DNA of 64,000 nucleotides from Aplectana chamaeleonis (GCA_029168955.1 JAPDOI010000136.1:1006001-1070000), one strand, 5' to 3'. Shown: positions 9,507 to 20,339, counted from the stretch's first letter. Made by a program: numbers and translations. Notes: a model not told the origin generated them from the letters alone.

Positions 9507-9628
9507 TTGTATATTTTGCTAGACAACGCAGTTGTTGAAGTGAAATGTTTATTATATTAACTATTATTATATTAATATAATAAATATTTCACTTCAACAA
9601 CTGCGTTGTCTAGCAAAATATACAATTA
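9504..9628. repeat. Palindrome centre with inverted element 3' ends
   Basis: The two retrotransposon 3' ends face each other. GTTGTTGAAGTGAAAT (9531-9546) is mirrored by ATTTCACTTCAACAAC (9586-9601). Pairing runs inward to 9560 and 9572 with one mismatch (9547/9585), leaving an 11-nt AT-only-plus-C spacer (9561-9571). The symmetry point is 9566. A mature DNA of this form would extrude as a very long hairpin. Confidence 0.9.
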
Positions 9629-10640
9629 AATAACACTGCACTTATCAATTACATCTGCTTCTTCAACATACGTTTCCGAAAGAATGGAGTTTTGGAATGA
9701 CTCTGAGGGGCCCTTGAAATGAAATCCTTCAAAGGTCGACCCATTTGGCATCCAGTTCGCCGCCTCCATTATTGCTTTCGAGGACACGCCCTTTAGCTTT
9801 GCCGCAGTCGTAGCGGCCCCCCTGGTTGAATGCGCCCATAGCCCAAGCCCACCCCTGCTTGGAGCAAGACCTCTTTGAGCCAACGAGAAATTGTCGTGGC
9901 TGTGACCTTTGAGTATGGTTTTTGGTACGAAATGAGTAAGTGTCTGGATCTAAGCCTGTGCATAACTGTCCTACAGAGATAGGCTCTCAGTGTGGCAATA
10001 GGACACAGGCGAGGATTTTCAGGAAAGGTGGTTAAAATGGCTGAATGTGCTACCGAACCAACCTTGCGATTTTTATTCATATAATCTAGCCTGAATACCC
10101 ATTTCCAATCTCCCTGCTGAATCGCATCTAAGCTCAGTGAGGCTAATTCTGAAACCCTTTTTGGGAGAAATTAAAGCCAGTAGCATAGTGATTTTGAGTG
10201 TGAGACCCTTTATCGACAAACTGTCATTGTTACCCAGATTGTCTAGGAAGCGCAATGACCTGCGCAACATCCCACACTGAATTATATCGCGGTTCGGAAG
10301 GACGTATTCGAAAAGTCCCTTCATGAATCTTGCAAGTAAGAGCTTATCGTCCTCGTTCATCCTTCCTCGTAAACACTCAATATACACCACTATAGCTGAT
10401 TTATGAGTGTTGGTCGTGGAAAAGCTAACCTCCACTAGCGTGCAGCTTTGATAGGAAATTGATAATATCCTTAATTTTGGGGTTAATATTGTCAATATTA
10501 CGCAGGGAGCAGAATAACGACCACCTTCTAAGTGCGCTATCATACTGTTTTAGCGTAGCCTTAGACCAACTAGCCATTAATACCTTAGTAGAGGCTGCAT
10601 AGAGGCCTGCTTTCCTCCAGCACTTGGCGAGATAAGGCAT
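9626..10640 (-). pseudogene. Tyrosine recombinase (right arm, several frameshifts)
   Basis: Mirror of 8494-9506. It shares the frameshift before LGLWAHSTRG and the His in STFEGFHFK. It has extra private indels: one added G near 10432 after the LHASG stretch, a one-base change near 10311 after MKGLF, and one near 10250 around the LRRSLRFLDN region. The coding sequence is therefore spread over four frames (10640-10425, 10543-10073, 10080-9793, 9883-9626). It is more damaged than the left copy. Confidence 0.8.
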
Positions 10641-11829
10641 GCTAGGAGCGTGAAGGTCTTCTTCTGGAGACAAGGATGCGGACATCCGACCGCGTTCACC
10701 AGCAGGTCTGGTTGTCGATCGATTTGAACTATCTCTCGACAGTGCTCCATGAGCAGTGGCCACCACGGCTGACTGGGCCATTTCGGGCACACGAGGATCA
10801 GATTGGCCTGCTCTCGCACTGCCTTGCTGATCACTCGGCCCACCATGTTGAAGGGTGGAAATCCGTAACCGCAGATTCCCGACAATCTTTGCTTGAATGC
10901 GTCGACAGCTGTGCAGCGGGGATCTGGAAGAAATGAGAAGAATCTCCTACGCTTGGTATTTAAACGAGTCGCGAAGAGATCTATGTCGGGCGCTCCCCAT
11001 TTATGGAATAAAATCGAGACTACCTTATTGTCTAGAGTGTATTCTGAAGAATCAGAGAAATTCTTAGACAGGAAGTCCGCGTCCACATTGTCTGCGCCTG
11101 GTCTGTAGATCTGAATGCGTCGCTTAGCCGCCCAAATAGCTATACTGCGCGCGATGTAATTCAGACCACTTCTCTTTGTACCTCCTCTCTTGTTAAGATA
11201 CCAAACCGCCGAGGTATTATCCATTTCTACGCGGATCGATGGTGTCAAGTAAGTTACTCGCGAAACATCAAAGGCCAAAGAAACAAGCGGTTAACTCTTT
11301 TTCATTTATGTGTAAGGACTTCTCCGTGCGCCACCTACCACCCGCCGTTCTAACGCCGCACTTAGCTCCCCAGCCCTCGTTCGAAGCATCGGACGTTACT
11401 GTTATCAAAGGTGTTGATATAGTGATAGGTTCGGAACAACTGGTAGGGAAATCCGTCATGAACCATTTCAAGTCGTCTACACAACATGAAGGTAAGCGGG
11501 CCCTAACCTGGTAGTCTTCCCCAATTACCGGAGAGAAGGTGCTTATCCATTGCTGTAGGTTTCTGAGAAAGTGGATAGCTAACCTATTAGCAATCGAGAA
11601 GGCTACCACTCCGCCTACGAATTCTGAAACCGTACTTAACGTGACCAAACCAGCATTCACAAGCTGAGAAGCTTCCTGTTGACAGCGAGCGATTTTCTGA
11701 GCGGGTACCAGAAATCGATAATCTACGGTGTCAATGGTAATGCCTAAAAAGTCCAGGTTCTGCGAAGGAATAAGGCACGACTTTTCACGATTGATGATAA
11801 AGCTCAGTCTCTCCAATAAACTGATGGCG
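10577..11829 (-). pseudogene. RT C-terminus and RNase H (right arm)
   Basis: Mirror of 7299-8557. The frame 11816-11268 carries the RT thumb and TSDASNEGWGAKCG. The frame 11278-10577 carries VEMDNTSAVWYLNKRGG through DLFATRLNTKRRRFF. The break after CFFGL is shared with the left arm, but the C missing near 7892 on the left is present here, so the second frame is longer upstream. Confidence 0.8.
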
Positions 11830-11838
11830 CAGGATATA

Positions 11839-13436
11839 CAGTGCGTTCGGAAATGATAGGGACACCCCTGAAAACCACAGTCTTTGTTTAAATTGAGTGC
11901 GGCGTTCAGTAATGCTCATAAATGAATTCAGCAAGGTAAATAACCTCTGTTCACTTGTTTCTATCACAATAGCATAATATTGTAATATTTTATTTTAAAT
12001 TGTCACATTATTCGCCGTTCGGAAATGATAGGGACACTATTAAAAAACAAAAATTATCAAAAAAGGAATGAACAAACATACACATACATGAAATCTAATA
12101 TGATATCGCACCTCCAGAGTTGGAAATTAATTCGAAATTCTATTCGGCATAGAAGGGATCAAATTGGATATCACATTTTTATCCGAATTTCTCCAGACTT
12201 CGAGCAAAGCGGCCTTTAGCTCGTCTACGGTCCCATACTGCTTGTTATTCGCGTAAATCTGGCGCACAATTATGCCCCAGATAATCTCTATCGGGTTGCA
12301 GTCAGGACTACACGCGGGCCAATCCATAACGCGAACTCGGTTTTGTTGAAGCCACGCCTTTGTGGATCTGGAGACATGGACCGCAGCGTTATCTTACTGG
12401 AAAACATAGCGTTGACGCCTGTTTTCAGTGAAGAACGGCAGAAGATGCGCACACAATGTTTCTTTATACTCCTCCGAATCCATCCGACACGAAGTGAAGA
12501 CGATTTCCAAAACACCTTCGCTGCAGAATGCTCCCCAACACATCAGCGAACCGCCACCGAAATTTCTTCGACTAAATACCATCGGATCCTTGCGAAGATC
12601 TCTCCAGTAGCGTCGAGCACCGTCAGGTCTATCAAGGTTAAACTTCTTTTCGTCGGAGAAAATTACCTGGAACATGTCGCCTTTATCTTTTTAAATTTTA
12701 TCGGGTTTTTAGAGAATCCCTAACCTTTGACCAGTATGTTGCCATGTTGTTCCTTGCGAACCGGAGTCGAGCTACTTTGTGAGCTTCTGAGAGTGATGGA
12801 GCCTTCTTCATCACTTGGCGGACGATGTTTTCGTCTGCGTTTACGACGCTCCAAACAGTAGTCTTCGACACATTGAGCGACAGCTGAGCCCTCACTTGGT
12901 TGAGAGACAGACTACTGTTTGAGCAGAGTCGGCTTATCCTCCGTGCATCCCTGCTGCTGACCTTTCTTGGGCGTCCAGGACTCTTCGCCAAGCCGTAGGA
13001 GTCTGATCTCGTAGGAACTGGCTGATGCAGTTGGGGAACGTCCAAGCTGGGAGGCAATTCGACGTTGGCTCAGCACGGCAGCGTTGAGGGCACGTGTTTG
13101 GGCTTGTCCGGAAACAGTAAGCGATGTGCCACGGCCCATGATTGGAATAAAGATGTTGGGTGTCCTCGTGTTGCGTTCATGTAGTGAACTTGTAACGGGA
13201 AATTTTGTTGGAAGTGAAAAATTCCATTTTTTGCAGGGTGTCCCTATCATTTCCGAATGGTGAAATTTTCTGAATGTAAAGGCAAAGTTCTATGAAATTA
13301 GGCACGGTTTCGAGGAAGTTGCGAACAGAGGTTTTATCACGCTGAATTCATTGATGAACAGTATTCATCATCATTCCCGGTAATTTTTTGAAAATCTCAT
13401 TTTTTAGAGGTGTCCCTATCATTTCCGAACGCACTG
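11839..13436 (-). mobile_element. Tc1-family transposon in the right RT gene
   Basis: The 1598-bp mirror of 5695-7296, flanked by TA at 11837-11838 and 13437-13438, in the same target position. It has the same outer/inner repeat layout. Being at an identical site with an identical stop codon, it was duplicated with its host rather than inserted twice. Confidence 0.92.
12127..13140 (-). pseudogene. Tc1-family transposase (right arm)
   Basis: Mirror of the left transposase: ATG at 13140, 58-nt intron at 12667-12724, and DD34E motifs in exon 2 (FSDEKKFN, DNAAVHVS, NPIE). It shares the premature TAA before DNAAVHVS. It also has two private one-base losses in exon 1 (in the C run of CGTTCCCC and in GATC(C)AGACT, about 13010-13045), which break the first DNA-binding domain. 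Confidence 0.85.
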
Positions 13437-13441
13437 TATTA

Positions 13442-14343
13442 TTACACAGCGCCTTTCGAATCAGCGACAAGGAGCCAGTCGTCTAGATAGACCAACAATC
13501 TGACACCTTGTTGCCTCAACGCTGTAGCAGCATGTTTCGTAAGGCGGGTATACACGTATGGCGCGGAAGACAAACCGAATGGGAGGGCTCGAAATCGGTA
13601 AAGGTTTCCCCGAAATTGGAAACAGAGATAATTTCGGTAGTCTTCATGTATGGGGATTGAAAAATATGCATCTTTCATGTCCAGTTTGGCCATATAGGAC
13701 CCAGTATGGACCAAATCCCTTACCATATCCAGACACTCAAGTTTAAGATGGACCTGGGTAATGAATTTATTGAGTGGTTTCAGGTTAAAGGTTGGGCGAA
13801 CAGATCCATCTTTCTTGGGAATTCCAAAAATGGACCAAATCCAAACCTTTTCGGACCAACTCACAGGCTCTATGGCTCCCTTATCAAGCAGCTGCTGCAC
13901 TTCATCTGCTAAGGCGGGATCCTGAGAATTCTCAACCCTCTCACATTCCTTGAGTGCTGGCGGGTCTCCCCGGAACGTCAGCTTGTACCCCCGTAATGAG
14001 CGAAAGACGAGAATCTACCCGCTACGAGGTTATGAACGGAATCTTCAAAACCATATGAATTGAAGCCTACTAACCTCGAATCACGATTCCTGTCCTTTTT
14101 TGTGTTCCGCTCCCGCTGCTTCTTGGGAGATGGATCCTTCTTCTGGTGGTTCGTCCTGCGCTCCTTTACAAGGGCTTCAGTCAAGCGCTGACACTGCGTC
14201 TTTTCTACAACCTCAGACGCCAGCTTTGCTCCAATCAAGGCCCCGGCGAACTCATTCCAGGGCTTGTCCGCCGACCTGGTAGGAGTCTCGATTGGTAAGC
14301 GACGATAATTGGGCACTGAACGTACCGGGTCCACGCCGTAGCT
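13442..14343 (-). pseudogene. Reverse transcriptase N-terminal part (right arm, 43-bp deletion)
   Basis: Mirror of 4744-5689. The palm motifs (AKLDMKDAYFSIPI, FRALPFGLSSAPY, YLDD) are intact in 13442-13900. A 43-bp deletion near 13997, relative to left positions 5093-5135, shifts the frame after RFSSFAH. The deletion ends share the three bases CAT, typical of end-joining at microhomology. The gene cannot be read through. Confidence 0.85.
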
Positions 14344-14499
14344 TCTGAAATGAAATTATCAGTTTAAATCGGTATGGACACAATATGACTGTAGTGATTA
14401 CATGAAGAAGCGCTCTCTTCTACGAACATTCGAATCGTGTAGCGAAATGCCCAGAATTCTCATGGCCTGCTTGACATAAATATCGGCACGATCGAAGCG

Positions 14500-15174
14500 C
14501 TACTCACTCGCTTCACTTCTGCTTATGACGAGTAAGTTCAGGGCGTTCATGACGCATTCCGAGTCCGCTACGAGAGATTGCTCGTCGACCGGTAACTTGT
14601 AGTTCAGCACGCGTAAACCGTCATCTAGAACGGGAACCGTAGCCAGTGCTGAAGCGACAAGGGGGAGACGTTCGTAATACGATATACGCTCTTCCAGTCC
14701 CACGTACATACCAGCGGCGCATGTGTTAAAATGTTCCAACAGTGGGTCGGACACCTTCACACGCGCCCTGAGATTTTTCTTCTCCAACCCGCTTATTTCC
14801 GGGGCTTCAAGGATGCTGGATGCGAATTCTACCCTCTTGAGAACTTTATCATTCAGACTCTCTAGCGGAGAAGGTGGCTCATACTTCTTGCGCGATTCGT
14901 CCTCACGCTCCCTCAGTTTCTTGTCCAGCATTGGGTTGACATCTGAGTTCGAAACGTAGCTGCTATCAGACGACGATTCCACAGAGGTCGCGGAATCAGA
15001 ATCACTCGAGCGGCGCCTTTTATTACGACGGTTTCTCGAATTTCGGCCTCGGACACGCTTTCGCTTAGACAGCACAATATCCTGCACGGAAGGTCCCTGC
15101 TCGCCATTGTCCGAAGGCTCATCGAGTAGTATCTTCTCGAGCTGCTTGACGTGGTCGGAATCGTTGTCCGACAT
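14500..15174 (-). CDS. Gag-like ORF1 (right arm, intact)
   Basis: A continuous 224-codon frame from ATG 15174 (MSDNDSDHVKQL) to a stop at 14500-14502. It begins directly after TTTTTTTCAG on the minus strand, the likely splice or spliced-leader acceptor, so the in-frame start at 15204 is not preferred. It has an N-terminal acidic segment, a strongly basic patch, a Ser/Asp tract and a helical C-terminal half (LPLVASALATVPVLDDGLRV). Assigned as gag-like by position in a DIRS/PAT element; there is no decisive domain. Confidence 0.7.
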   Translation of the reverse strand: MSDNDSDHVKQLEKILLDEPSDNGEQGPSVQDIVLSKRKRVRGRNSRNRRNKRRRSSDSDSATSVESSSDSSYVSNSDVNPMLDKKLREREDESRKKYEPPSPLESLNDKVLKRVEFASSILEAPEISGLEKKNLRARVKVSDPLLEHFNTCAAGMYVGLEERISYYERLPLVASALATVPVLDDGLRVLNYKLPVDEQSLVADSECVMNALNLLVISRSEASE

Positions 15175-15901
15175 CTGAAAAAAATATATTAGGTAATATA
15201 GCAATCACCCTGTAACATAACAACACATAGGCGCCTATCACATTTTATGATACTATGGTGGCGAATGTATTGATTTGAAATACCTCCCAGGATGCTAACC
15301 CGTTGCACGGTGGTCGCCGCCTGCCCCAGGTGGGGGAAATCGATAAACCACGTATCGTCCCTTAATGGGTCTTATTTCAGTGGAACCGCCGACGAAAAGG
15401 CCCATGGGTGGGGAGGAAAGCGTCATAGACGGCCTTCAGACTGACACCTAACGAACTAGCCCGCTCAGCGATTCAACCACCCTTAAGAAAGGCGTCCCAG
15501 ACAGCCTTAACAACTTAGGTGGGACACTATCAGGGAAGGCGTCTGGGACTGCCTTAACAACCTGATCATGTCAAAAAAGGGGGGAATCGATATCCCAGAT
15601 GGTGCCTTGGCTCCCTGTTCTGGTGAGGAAAGCGATAAAAACCGCCTTAACAACTCGACCTAGGGGGCAGTTGGCAGAGAATGAGTAGAAGAAAATAAAA
15701 GAGAGAACAGCTCGCCGAGGGAGAACAGGATTGGAATCAACCAACCTCTGCGAGCTCTAGAAAAGGCAACTGACGTCTTCGAGTCTTTCCGGCCACACAT
15801 TGACTAGTGGCGGGAAGAGATCAAACAGGCCACAGTGTAGCACACTGTGGGTGGTCAACTAGAGAATACAGGAGCTGTAAGGGCAAAAGCAGATGTATTT
15901 G
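15175..15901 (-). promoter_or_regulatory. Leader of the right retrotransposon
   Basis: Mirror of 3183-3909, with the same GTTGTTAAGGC-type degenerate repeats and the same acceptor before the ATG. Homology to the left arm stops near TACATCTGCTTTT (mirror of 15885-15897). Confidence 0.5.
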
Positions 15902-15913
15902 ATAATAGCATTA

Positions 15914-15962
15914 ATATAATATTTCACTTCAACAACTGCGTTTTCTAGCAAAATATACAATT
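15914..15962 (+). repeat. Direct copy of the retrotransposon 3'-terminal sequence outside the right arm
   Basis: AATATAATATTTCACTTCAA and the following bases to CAATT match the right arm's own terminus at about 9573-9628 in the same orientation, with a few differences (GTTTTC for GTTGTC). In the element's orientation this is its 3' end repeated upstream of its 5' end. That is as expected for the direct terminal repeats of PAT-type elements, or for the remnant of a head-to-tail neighbour. Confidence 0.6.
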
Positions 15963-16227
15963 CTACGCCCTAGAAACATCATCGCTCGCAAAGCTGGCCT
16001 CAACATACATAGATAAGCCTGGAAAACAACATGAAGGAAGATCAAGGCAACGACTGCATGACGCGCTGCGTGCTGTATTAAAGGCTGCCGGTGTACGCCA
16101 TGACCAGAAGCATGGCGAGGAAAATGGCGCCGGCGTATCAGAAGAGCGGACCCGGGTAAATGCTAAAGAAGAACAGTGTCTTTCAATGATCTGTGCTTGG
16201 TTAAGGAACAAAGCTGACTATAATTGA
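15963..16227 (+). CDS. Possible terminal exon or coding fragment of unknown gene
   Basis: Plus-strand frame open from 15949 (just after TTTTCTAG, an acceptor-like motif inside the retrotransposon terminal repeat) to TGA 16225-16227. The residues are balanced and charged (for example LHDALRAVLKAAGVRHDQKH and NAKEEQCLSMICAWLRNKAD), more protein-like than the opposite-strand frame. I do not recognise the family. It has no ATG near its start. It could be a host-gene exon truncated by the palindrome, or chance. Confidence 0.3.
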
Positions 16228-17154
16228 AGTATATAATGATGCAGATTTTGAAATCAGTTGCTTTCTTATTAATTGAGAGTTTCACTGTTCTCAAAGGTAG
16301 TGTTCGCCTTCAAAGATGAACCTTCCACTTTTTATCGGAGTGCTTTTCGGGATAAGAGTATTACGGCCGATGGAAAGAAACACGTAATGAACCCTGCTCG
16401 GGGGTAGCGGGAAACACTTGAACCTAGGCAGTTCTTGCTGATGCACGAGCTCAGTCGTCAGCATCAATAAATTGTAGTATCAAGGGTCATCAGCTGGCTA
16501 GAAAGCGATATCAAATCAATGACGGCTGGCTCCCGACCAGGCCTGTTGGCAGCTTTTTTCTGTTTCCTGTGAGTTATACCTTACGCTTTTGTGCTTGCTT
16601 TCCTCGTTGCATTATGTTTTACATTTATTCGTATTTTACTTTTAGCAGTACAGGTCGCAGAACTCCGACCACGCATTTCCTATCTACATTTTCCTGAATT
16701 CGCGAGGACAGATGGGGAAATTGAAATCTCCCCTGAATGCACCCAACTTTCAGACGGTGATTTAATACTCAATTTCATCTAATCATGGTGTGAAATAGCG
16801 ATTCTGACAAAGCAGTTTTCGGTACATCTCCAGCCGCTTCTTGGTAGGCTCGTGAGCCATCACCAGCTTTTTTTTGTTTCCGTCAAAAACACCTGAACTC
16901 CTCGAATGCAGAAACTGGATGTTTTTGCACTTCTCTGGTCCGGATGCAGTGGCCTTCAGTCGTTCTTCTAGAACCGATCTTGGCACTGAGATCGCTGGCG
17001 ATGACTTCAAAGATCGGTTCGCAGTCCTCCTTAAAGTTCTTTTCTAGATTCATTCGGAAAGTGCAATAGTGAATACTTCAGTAGCAGCTTCATGTAAGCG
17101 ACACGTACGCGAGGATTGATTAATTTATTGTCACAACCGGTGTTGATCATCTCG
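16228..17154. other. Stretch without a recognised gene
   Basis: No clear gene. Two weak frames are seen: plus 16591-16782, with a hydrophobic start (MLAFLVALCFTFIRILLLAV) that could be a signal or membrane segment, and minus 16783-17010, with a lysine-rich end. Neither shows a known motif or convincing splice signals. Confidence 0.35.
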
Positions 17155-17177
17155 CTCCAGCCGCGAAGCGGCTGGAG
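17155..17177. repeat. Perfect 10-bp stem hairpin
   Basis: CTCCAGCCGC, GAA loop, GCGGCTGGAG. It has no T-run of terminator type and no neighbouring gene, so its role is unknown. Confidence 0.5.
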
Positions 17178-17350
17178 AGTTTTGATTTTGCTCAGGCCTT
17201 CTGATCACTGAGATTTTTATGAAGTAAGGAATAAAACCTCTAAAACAAAATTTCCTCGAGATTTCATCCTGGATGTAAGTGAGAGGGTGTAGGAGGCACC
17301 TGCTGGCGAAATTTGAGCCAAATCGATTCACAAAAAACAAAATTGTGATC

Positions 17351-17625
17351 CAGGAAGCTCAAGAAATTTTGGGACGTCGTGGAAATGCATAGAGCTTCAG
17401 ATGACGTCATCGGGACGTCGTGAAGAGTGCAGAGGGTTTCTGGTGTCGTCATCGGGACGACACGTAGAGTAAGCAAAAGCCCGGCACCAGTTGCTCGTCT
17501 TCCGTAAAATTGTGAATGACACCCCGGAGAGTGAGCAGGAGTCCGGGACCCACTGCTGGTCATACGGGGGATTGTGCAAGACACACCGGAAGGTTAGCAG
17601 GAGTCCGAAACCCTCTCGTTTCCCC
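17351..17625. repeat. Degenerate short tandem repeats
   Basis: Five related units of roughly 43-70 bp, built around TCGGGACGTCGTG...GAGTGxGCAGGAGTCCGGG...TGACGTCA. They start near 17351, 17411, 17450, 17520 and 17583. Several contain TGACGTCA or near-copies. Overlapping minus-strand frames (106 and 77 codons) follow the repeat and are probably not genes. Confidence 0.45.
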
Positions 17626-18080
17626 GTCACTCATCTTCAGAGCTCCTAATGCTTTTTTGCCAGCCTACTAATCTTTTCTCATAAAAATGGTACGTGCTTA
17701 TCACTACCTCCTTTGAAACGACTTGTTTAGAACACTGCTATGAAATGGGTTTGCTTTGATTTTTCCAGATTTCCGTTGCCAAAACAACTTTCTGTCTCTG
17801 GAGTAAAGCCGTTAGTTAACGGTTGTCAGCAATGGAATCAAAATTGCGCCTTATGGAACCTAAGTCATACCTGCAGATCAAAAAATATTCACTTTTCCCA
17901 TCTCCTATGCAAGCTTCCCTTTTCTACTCTTTCTCGAAAAATTTTTCATTGAAGCACTAATTCCTCCCTCCCCTCTTTCCCTAAACCCACCAACCGATAT
18001 GCGTCATCGCGTCCTCAGTTCTGCCTCTCACTTCTCTGGTTCTTTTTGTGAAAACGGATTATATGCGGTAAGCACTATCT
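17626..18080. other. Stretch without a recognised gene
   Basis: AT-rich non-coding DNA with pyrimidine-rich tracts. One 70-codon plus frame (17740-17952) lacks any motif. Confidence 0.4.
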
Positions 18081-18189
18081 TTGACACGAAGCAACCATAA
18101 CAAACCAAGTCACAAAGGAACTCAGGCGGTCCAGCGTTTCGAGCAGAGGCGAAACACTTCTTCTCCCGGCATCGGGGCGATGGACGGAA

Positions 18190-19580
18190 CCAGGGTCAAG
18201 CAACCCGTTGGAAAAGCTGCGATCGTGGTTGCGATCCCCCCTTCAGCGATGCCGGAATTGGCGACCCCCCCCCCTCCACCATGGCCCCGCTGATTCCGAT
18301 TTTTCGCCCCGCCCACTTTCTGTTTCTTTAGATAAGATTTTTTTCTGATCATGATTATTCGACTTCTTTACTTTTTTTATTTTTTTATTCAGGTCAGTGT
18401 GAAGGTTTCGACCTCAAATCAAAAAAAACAATACATTTTATTTACCAATGTTCTCTTTATCCAACAAACGCCCAACTACTATTTAAAAAATAGGGTTTTC
18501 AAAATTTTTCATCGTCTTTGGAAAGTGACAGCTCGTAGCTTGAAGCAAATCGATAGAAATCATTGTACTTCGATCTTAAGAGGACAATTCTTTACCTGTA
18601 TGCGGGTAATCAACTTAGAATTACCTCGAACGGTTTTTCACACAATTTCAGCCCAATCAGACTGGTTTTTGAGCCGCTGGACACCTAAATGCTCGTCGAA
18701 ATCAGATTTTCGGTCTAGCGAAAAAATAGGTTTTCCGGACCTTCTGGTGTCTTTGGTACTGCCATGAGGTGCCGTAACTCAGCGATTCGGTAAAATAGAC
18801 CCACTAAATGAGTGGATAAAATCAAAGCCGCTCATCTAGAGTGAGAAATAGAAAAAATCGCCCGTTGGAAAAAGTGGTGTTAAAGGCCGTCTTTTCCAAA
18901 TGACCCTTACAGCCTTCGTTGTCACTTTTAGAAGGCGGCGTCAAGCAAAAGATGCATCTACTGGACGATTATCGAAAACTACATTGGCTGTATTTTTTCT
19001 GAATTTTTTTTGAGGTTCGCTCATCGCACGAACAGGAAGGAAAACAGTGAGGTGAGAAAACTCAGAATTTTTTTTTCTAGAAAAAATTCAGCTAATTTAG
19101 TTTTCGAGAACCACCTAGTAGATGCATCTTTTGATCGACTGACTGCCGCCTTCTAGAAGTGAAAACCAAGGCTGTAAGGGCCATTTGGAAAAAAACGGCC
19201 TTTTAACACCACTTTTCCCTACGTGGAAATTTTTTTATTTCTCGTTCTATATGCGCGGCTTTGATTTTATCCACTCACTTAGTGGGACTATTTTACTAAA
19301 CCGCTGAGTTACGGCCCGTCAGAGCATGACACTGAAAGGTCTCCAAAATCCATTTTTTCGCTATTTGGACAATTACAATTTTGACGAGTATTTAGGTCAC
19401 CAGTGGTTGACAAACCAGTCTGAACAACTCGTAGTTGCGTAGGAAACATTCTGTGGTGCAGCTGAGTTAAAATCGGAAAAAAAGGAATCGAAAAAATCCG
19501 GCGGTGCGACCCCCCCCCCAATTTTCAAGTTTGGTGGCGACCTCCCACTTTGGAAAATTTCCAACATTGCTTGACCCTGG
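18190..19580. mobile_element. 1.39-kb foldback element with 6-9 bp target duplication
   Basis: The ends are CCAGGGTCAAGC (18190-18201) and GCTTGACCCTGG (19569-19580). Pairing continues with gaps through most of the element: for example GCCGTAACTCAGCG (about 18773) with CGCTGAGTTACGGC (about 19303), and the TAGATGCATC region. ACGGAA flanks both sides (18184-18189, 19581-19586). The shared flank can be read as 9 bp (TGGACGGAA) if the element ends at GACCC. That length, with long inverted arms, fits Mutator-like foldback elements; a 6-bp reading would not. C-runs occur near both ends. No transposase. Confidence 0.65.
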
Positions 19581-19586
19581 ACGGAA

Positions 19587-20339
19587 CTAGCGATCGAGAA
19601 ATAAGAAGGTTCATCTTCGAGAGCTTACATGGGATATTACTGCGCATTATCAACAAAAAGTGAACAATGCTGTTGAAAAGGGGCGTTCTATGAGAAAGTG
19701 GCTTGGTTGGTGGAAACACGGACCAGCAATCAATATCGCTTCAACCGTAAAACACCTTTCATATTTTCCAGTCGTCTCGGACGATGCCAGTGGCGATAGA
19801 TCGCATTGATCATAAGGCAACTGATAACGCGCGCGTATGCGGCCCGCTGAGAGCATGTAGAGTGCTCTTGCTAGGAACGAAAAATGGGTGGTCAACACCC
19901 GAAAACTCTCCTGTTCATGCCGAAAACTGCGAGTGTCCACCTCCCACCGACCGCACACGTCACATCCTGCTTGAACAACACGAAAACGCCGCTTGATCAC
20001 CTTCTAGACCTGGGCAACTATGACGTCATAGCCTGGCGTGTATGCCTCGAAACCTCTCTTCGAAATCAACCAGTGATATCATCACGTTCCCAGAGAAGTG
20101 ACGTCGATCACTTATGCAGTTGTAGGCATCGATGGTAGGTTAAGAGGTGGCAGGGTTGGCGATTCAACCTGCCATCGACCTTCCACCAGTGCGTCGTTAT
20201 TCCGAGGAATGTCAACTGTGCCCTGACTACACACCCTTCAGTGCAGCATACATATTGTGGGCTGCCATTTTTTCGGGATGTTGACCGAATTCACAGTGCG
20301 GGAGCGGTTCGGCTGGCATACGTGACGCGCGAGGCGTGA
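19587..20339. other. Stretch without a recognised gene; one hairpin
   Basis: Open frames of 116 codons (minus, 19650-20000) and 84 codons (plus, 19884-20138) overlap each other and show no known motif. A stem at about 20128-20177 pairs TCGATGGTAGGTT with AACCTGCCATCGA (one mismatch). Confidence 0.4.

Larger units (their letters stand above)
3169..9560 (+). mobile_element. DIRS/PAT-like retrotransposon, left arm of a palindrome
   Basis: The order along the plus strand is: leader (3183-3909), gag-like ORF (3910-4588), reverse transcriptase (about 4744-5689), a Tc1 insertion (5695-7296), the rest of RT plus RNase H (7299-8557), and a tyrosine recombinase (8494-9506). A recombinase instead of a DDE integrase places it among DIRS-like elements. 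The 5' end ATAACACTGCACTTATCAAT (from about 3169) is an inverted copy of sequence near the element's own 3' end (about 9472-9503). The element is mirrored at 9572-15901. It is not intact: gag is frameshifted, the RT is split by Tc1, and RNase H and recombinase carry lesions shared with the right arm. Confidence 0.85.
9572..15901 (-). mobile_element. DIRS/PAT-like retrotransposon, right arm of the palindrome
   Basis: A nearly identical inverted copy of the element at 3169-9560, read on the minus strand with the same gene order. It holds the same Tc1 insertion (11839-13436), the same stop in the Tc1 transposase and the same RNase H and recombinase frameshifts. Private differences include a 43-bp deletion in RT (junction near 13997) and several one-base indels. 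Its gag frame is intact, unlike the left arm. Homology to the left arm ends near 15901. Confidence 0.85.

Noticed and set aside
3183..15901. Dismissing the palindrome as a pure sequencing fold-back artefact
   Set aside because: The arms differ by a 43-bp deletion, a 4-bp insertion and several one-base indels, and their outer ends differ. An artefact copy would be identical apart from random error. Assembly error is still possible, so a read check is listed.
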